From an uncultured Verrucomicrobiales bacterium (GTDB lineage: Bacteria; Verrucomicrobiota; Verrucomicrobiia; Limisphaerales; JACDHS01), in the NCBI GenBank assembly GCA_937983475.1, contig CALJZV010000311.1:1-7186 (forward strand): a stretch of DNA of 7,186 bases, read 5' to 3'. The position numbers were made by a program, and so were the translations under genes. This document shows positions 5,728 to 7,186 of this stretch, in pieces (positions within the stretch are counted from its first letter, which is position 1; every line of letters begins with the position of its first letter). The notes under the pieces were generated by a model. That model was not told the DNA's origin. It searched no databases and worked only from the letters and a program-made list of their open reading frames with translations.

Positions 5728-6390
5728 GTGGCGAAATCACCGGAATATTTGGCAAAAGTTAAACCCAAGGAGGGAGACCAATTTGTCACTAAAGGTGGCC
5801 CGACACGTGGTGAATTGAAACTGGAGTTCAGGCGGATTGCAATAGCATCGTCCGATATTCACGACGCCCATTTGGCTGCAATGCACCTAATTGAGGTCAC
5901 GAAAAATCCGCCACCCGATATTCCAAAGGATAAATACACAGAGTTACGTCACCCGCTCTATTTGCCTTTGCTCACGGCTTTGGTCGTTACATACGCAAAG
6001 CCCTTTACGGACAGCGATACGTTAGGGCGGCTAAAGAAGAAATGGGAGCAATTCGATGATCCTGCTTTGAAGGAAACGCATGAAATTTTACTCACCGCCC
6101 GCAACGAAATATTCGCTCACAGTGATGCGTTGAAACGCAACATCGTGATTCATCCACCTGGTTCGTCAAAATTTTTAAAGGGGAAAGAAATGAAGCATGT
6201 TGGCTATGCTATCGGAGGCGAATGGTTGCCGATTGGCCGCGTGCGCAAGGCAGCGGCGTTGACCTATGATCTTGGCAGGAGACTGCAAGATGAGGTGCAA
6301 CGGTTACTAGAGCAGCTTTATGAAGGTATGGAACTTCCGTCAGTCCCTTTTAAACTGCGTTTGCGAGGAAGCGAGGATGACGGGTTGTGA
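5728..6390 (+). CDS. HEPN-like protein, possible RNase
   Basis: Predicted 220-aa soluble, largely helical protein. The notable motif is R125-N-E-I-F-A-H131 in the helix TARNEIFAHSD, matching the R-x(4-6)-H signature of HEPN domains, many of which are metal-independent RNases in toxin-antitoxin and abortive-infection systems. The context of the motif, a long helix with RN...AHSD, resembles AbiU2-like HEPN proteins. Upstream helices (residues 30-110) and a C-terminal helix (about 200-285 of the nucleotide-coded chain in the extended form) would complete the bundle. The GTG at 5728 is chosen because a promoter-like sequence ends just before it and the in-frame ATG at 5638 would add 30 glycine/arginine-rich residues from spacer DNA; that ATG remains an alternative. 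No antitoxin is adjacent on the same strand. The HEPN call is moderate, and RNase activity is untested. Confidence 0.7.
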   Translation: MAKSPEYLAKVKPKEGDQFVTKGGPTRGELKLEFRRIAIASSDIHDAHLAAMHLIEVTKNPPPDIPKDKYTELRHPLYLPLLTALVVTYAKPFTDSDTLGRLKKKWEQFDDPALKETHEILLTARNEIFAHSDALKRNIVIHPPGSSKFLKGKEMKHVGYAIGGEWLPIGRVRKAAALTYDLGRRLQDEVQRLLEQLYEGMELPSVPFKLRLRGSEDDGL

Positions 6391-6392
6391 CG

Positions 6393-6935
6393 CTAAGGCT
6401 TTTGAAGGCATGCAAGACATTTGGCACCCACGACATAAACGTATGCATTGCCGCAAGCCGCGCACTTTGGCGCTTCGACCCACTCACCGTTGGCTATACG
6501 ATCATTGAAGTGAGGGATTTCTTCGAAAGCGAAATGAGGCCCTTTAGATGATTTGCCCGTGATGTCTTGAAGCACCGCCAATTGCGCAGCCCATCCGCTA
6601 CCGTCTCTTGCGCCAGAACCCGGAATCAAGCCGCATGGCTCGCGGGAGACCGCGTTAAAGCTTTGTTGCTTGGGGCTGTAAAAGATTGCGCACCCCGTTG
6701 GATTGCTTGGATCGCCGGATGCCATGTAATTAAAAATGGCGGCGGCGGAAATCTGATCGCTCCGAAAGCTCTTAAATTTATTCACGCCGGAAGCGTCGGT
6801 CGGCATGTGCTTTGGATCGTCCCCGTCCGGGAAAACCATTCGAGCGCGGATACATTGCGGACACTCCGGTAATGAATAGAGACTCATATTGAACTCTCCA
6901 TGCTGCGCACAAATCGCTTTCATGGCATCTATCAT
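6393..6935 (-). CDS. Hypothetical protein with two predicted zinc-binding clusters
   Basis: Predicted 180-aa protein I do not recognise. At the N-terminus C9-x2-H12-G and C25-x2-C28 form a zinc-finger pattern (C-x-x-HG ... CPxC) like the leading finger of some DnaC-type and phage-associated proteins. At the C-terminus C158-x2-C161 and C173-x2-C176 form a zinc ribbon. The 130 residues between, with FRSDQISAAAIFNYM and WAAQLAVLQDITGK helices, have no motif I know. The ATG at 6935 is preferred; an ATG at 6923 is close behind. Extension to 7067 would run through palindromic non-coding DNA. Its stop lies 2 nt from the stop of the convergent HEPN-like gene, with no terminator between them. Nucleic-acid binding is a reasonable guess. 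Confidence 0.6.
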   Translation of the reverse strand: MIDAMKAICAQHGEFNMSLYSLPECPQCIRARMVFPDGDDPKHMPTDASGVNKFKSFRSDQISAAAIFNYMASGDPSNPTGCAIFYSPKQQSFNAVSREPCGLIPGSGARDGSGWAAQLAVLQDITGKSSKGPHFAFEEIPHFNDRIANGEWVEAPKCAACGNAYVYVVGAKCLACLQKP

Positions 6936-6972
6936 GGTTAAGACGGATTTTTTGTAAACGGAGAACCGCGAA

Positions 6973-7065
6973 TGCCGCCATGCGGCGGCAGCGGGTTTTA
7001 AACCCGTAAACCCGTCTCGGCCTGTGGCCGAAATTCGTCCGCGCCACCTCCATGAGGGGTGGCGC
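6973..7065. repeat. Array of four consecutive perfect palindromes
   Basis: Four hairpins lie in 93 bp: TGCCGCC/GGCGGCA (6973-6979 with 6984-6990), CGGGTTT/AAACCCG (6992-6998 with 7000-7006), TCGGCC/GGCCGA (7017-7022 with 7026-7031) and GCGCCACC/GGTGGCGC (7041-7048 with 7058-7065). All stems are perfect, 6-8 bp. They lie upstream of the zinc-cluster gene, in the 251-bp gene-free right end. Each stem differs in sequence, so this is not a simple tandem repeat. Confidence 0.7.
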
Positions 7066-7137
7066 AACCTGTTATACCCGTCTGAGCGGTGAAAGGGCTT
7101 TGGGGGTAAGGGGGTCGATAGCCATTTCTCCGCGAGT

Positions 7138-7170
7138 TCTCAGCCTGCCGAAGTCTTGGCAGTTTTGAGA
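7138..7170 (+). terminator. Hairpin with short T run at the right edge, possible terminator
   Basis: CTGCC (7145-7149) pairs with GGCAG (7158-7162), extendable inward by a G-T and an A-T pair, and is followed by TTTT (7163-7166). TCTCA (7138-7142) and TGAGA (7166-7170) can form an outer stem. Either a weak plus-strand terminator or an intergenic palindrome fits. No plus-strand gene ends nearby, which weakens the terminator reading. I see nothing else in 7066-7137 beyond G runs. Confidence 0.3.
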
Positions 7171-7186
7171 CTGGAGCTGTCCTGAC

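Noticed and set aside
6393..6935. RING-type E3 ligase for the Ubl system
   Set aside because: The two zinc clusters are about 130 residues apart, not interleaved as in a RING finger, and the gene is far from the operon and convergent with another gene.
6936..7067. N-terminal extension of the zinc-cluster gene
   Set aside because: It would run through the palindrome array, giving arginine- and tryptophan-rich sequence without similarity to anything I know.
1..7186. CRISPR array, tRNA, rRNA or transposase
   Set aside because: No regularly spaced repeats, no tRNA-like cloverleaf or rRNA sequence, and no transposase or integrase motif were seen.

Overview
The window looks like an accessory (defence-type) island from a bacterial chromosome of moderate GC content. 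Start codons mostly lack clear Shine-Dalgarno sequences. Several intergenic spacers are full of short palindromes. Two small hypothetical proteins resemble families I associate with Verrucomicrobiota. That taxonomic guess is weak and rests on general resemblance only.

Layout: (1) 37-2068, minus strand: a three-gene run transcribed leftwards. It holds a Cro/C1-type HTH repressor, an ImmA/IrrE-type zinc metallopeptidase joined to it by a 1-nt stop/start overlap, and a short CoiA-like nuclease. (2) 2069-2266: a divergent control region with three copies of a 12-bp element, two direct and one inverted, which looks like an operator array. (3) 2267-4911, plus strand: the centrepiece, a two-gene bacterial ubiquitin-like conjugation system. 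The first protein has three ubiquitin-like domains in tandem and a C-terminal E2-fold domain that contains no cysteine. The second fuses an N-terminal JAB/JAMM deubiquitinase-type peptidase to a ThiF/E1 activating domain. The genes overlap or abut, so they are almost certainly co-translated. (4) 4912-5059: a G-rich structured spacer and an intrinsic terminator serving the next unit. (5) 5060-5484, minus strand: two small unknown genes, 29 nt apart. (6) 5485-5727: a non-coding spacer with hairpins and a 17-bp direct repeat, ending in a promoter-like sequence. (7) 5728-6390, plus strand: a protein with a HEPN-type RNase signature. (8) 6393-6935, minus strand: a protein with two predicted zinc-binding clusters, convergent with the previous gene. 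(9) 6936-7186: non-coding, with four consecutive perfect-stem palindromes and another hairpin at the right edge.

Working model (inference): the repressor/metallopeptidase pair controls the ubiquitin-like operon across the shared divergent region, much as the CapH/CapP pair controls some CBASS operons. A damage or infection signal would activate the peptidase, which would cut the repressor and release expression of the Ubl-E2 and JAB-E1 proteins. The CoiA-like nuclease, the HEPN protein and the double zinc-cluster protein are plausible co-resident defence or mobile-element functions. Nothing in the sequence ties the last two directly to the ubiquitin-like system.
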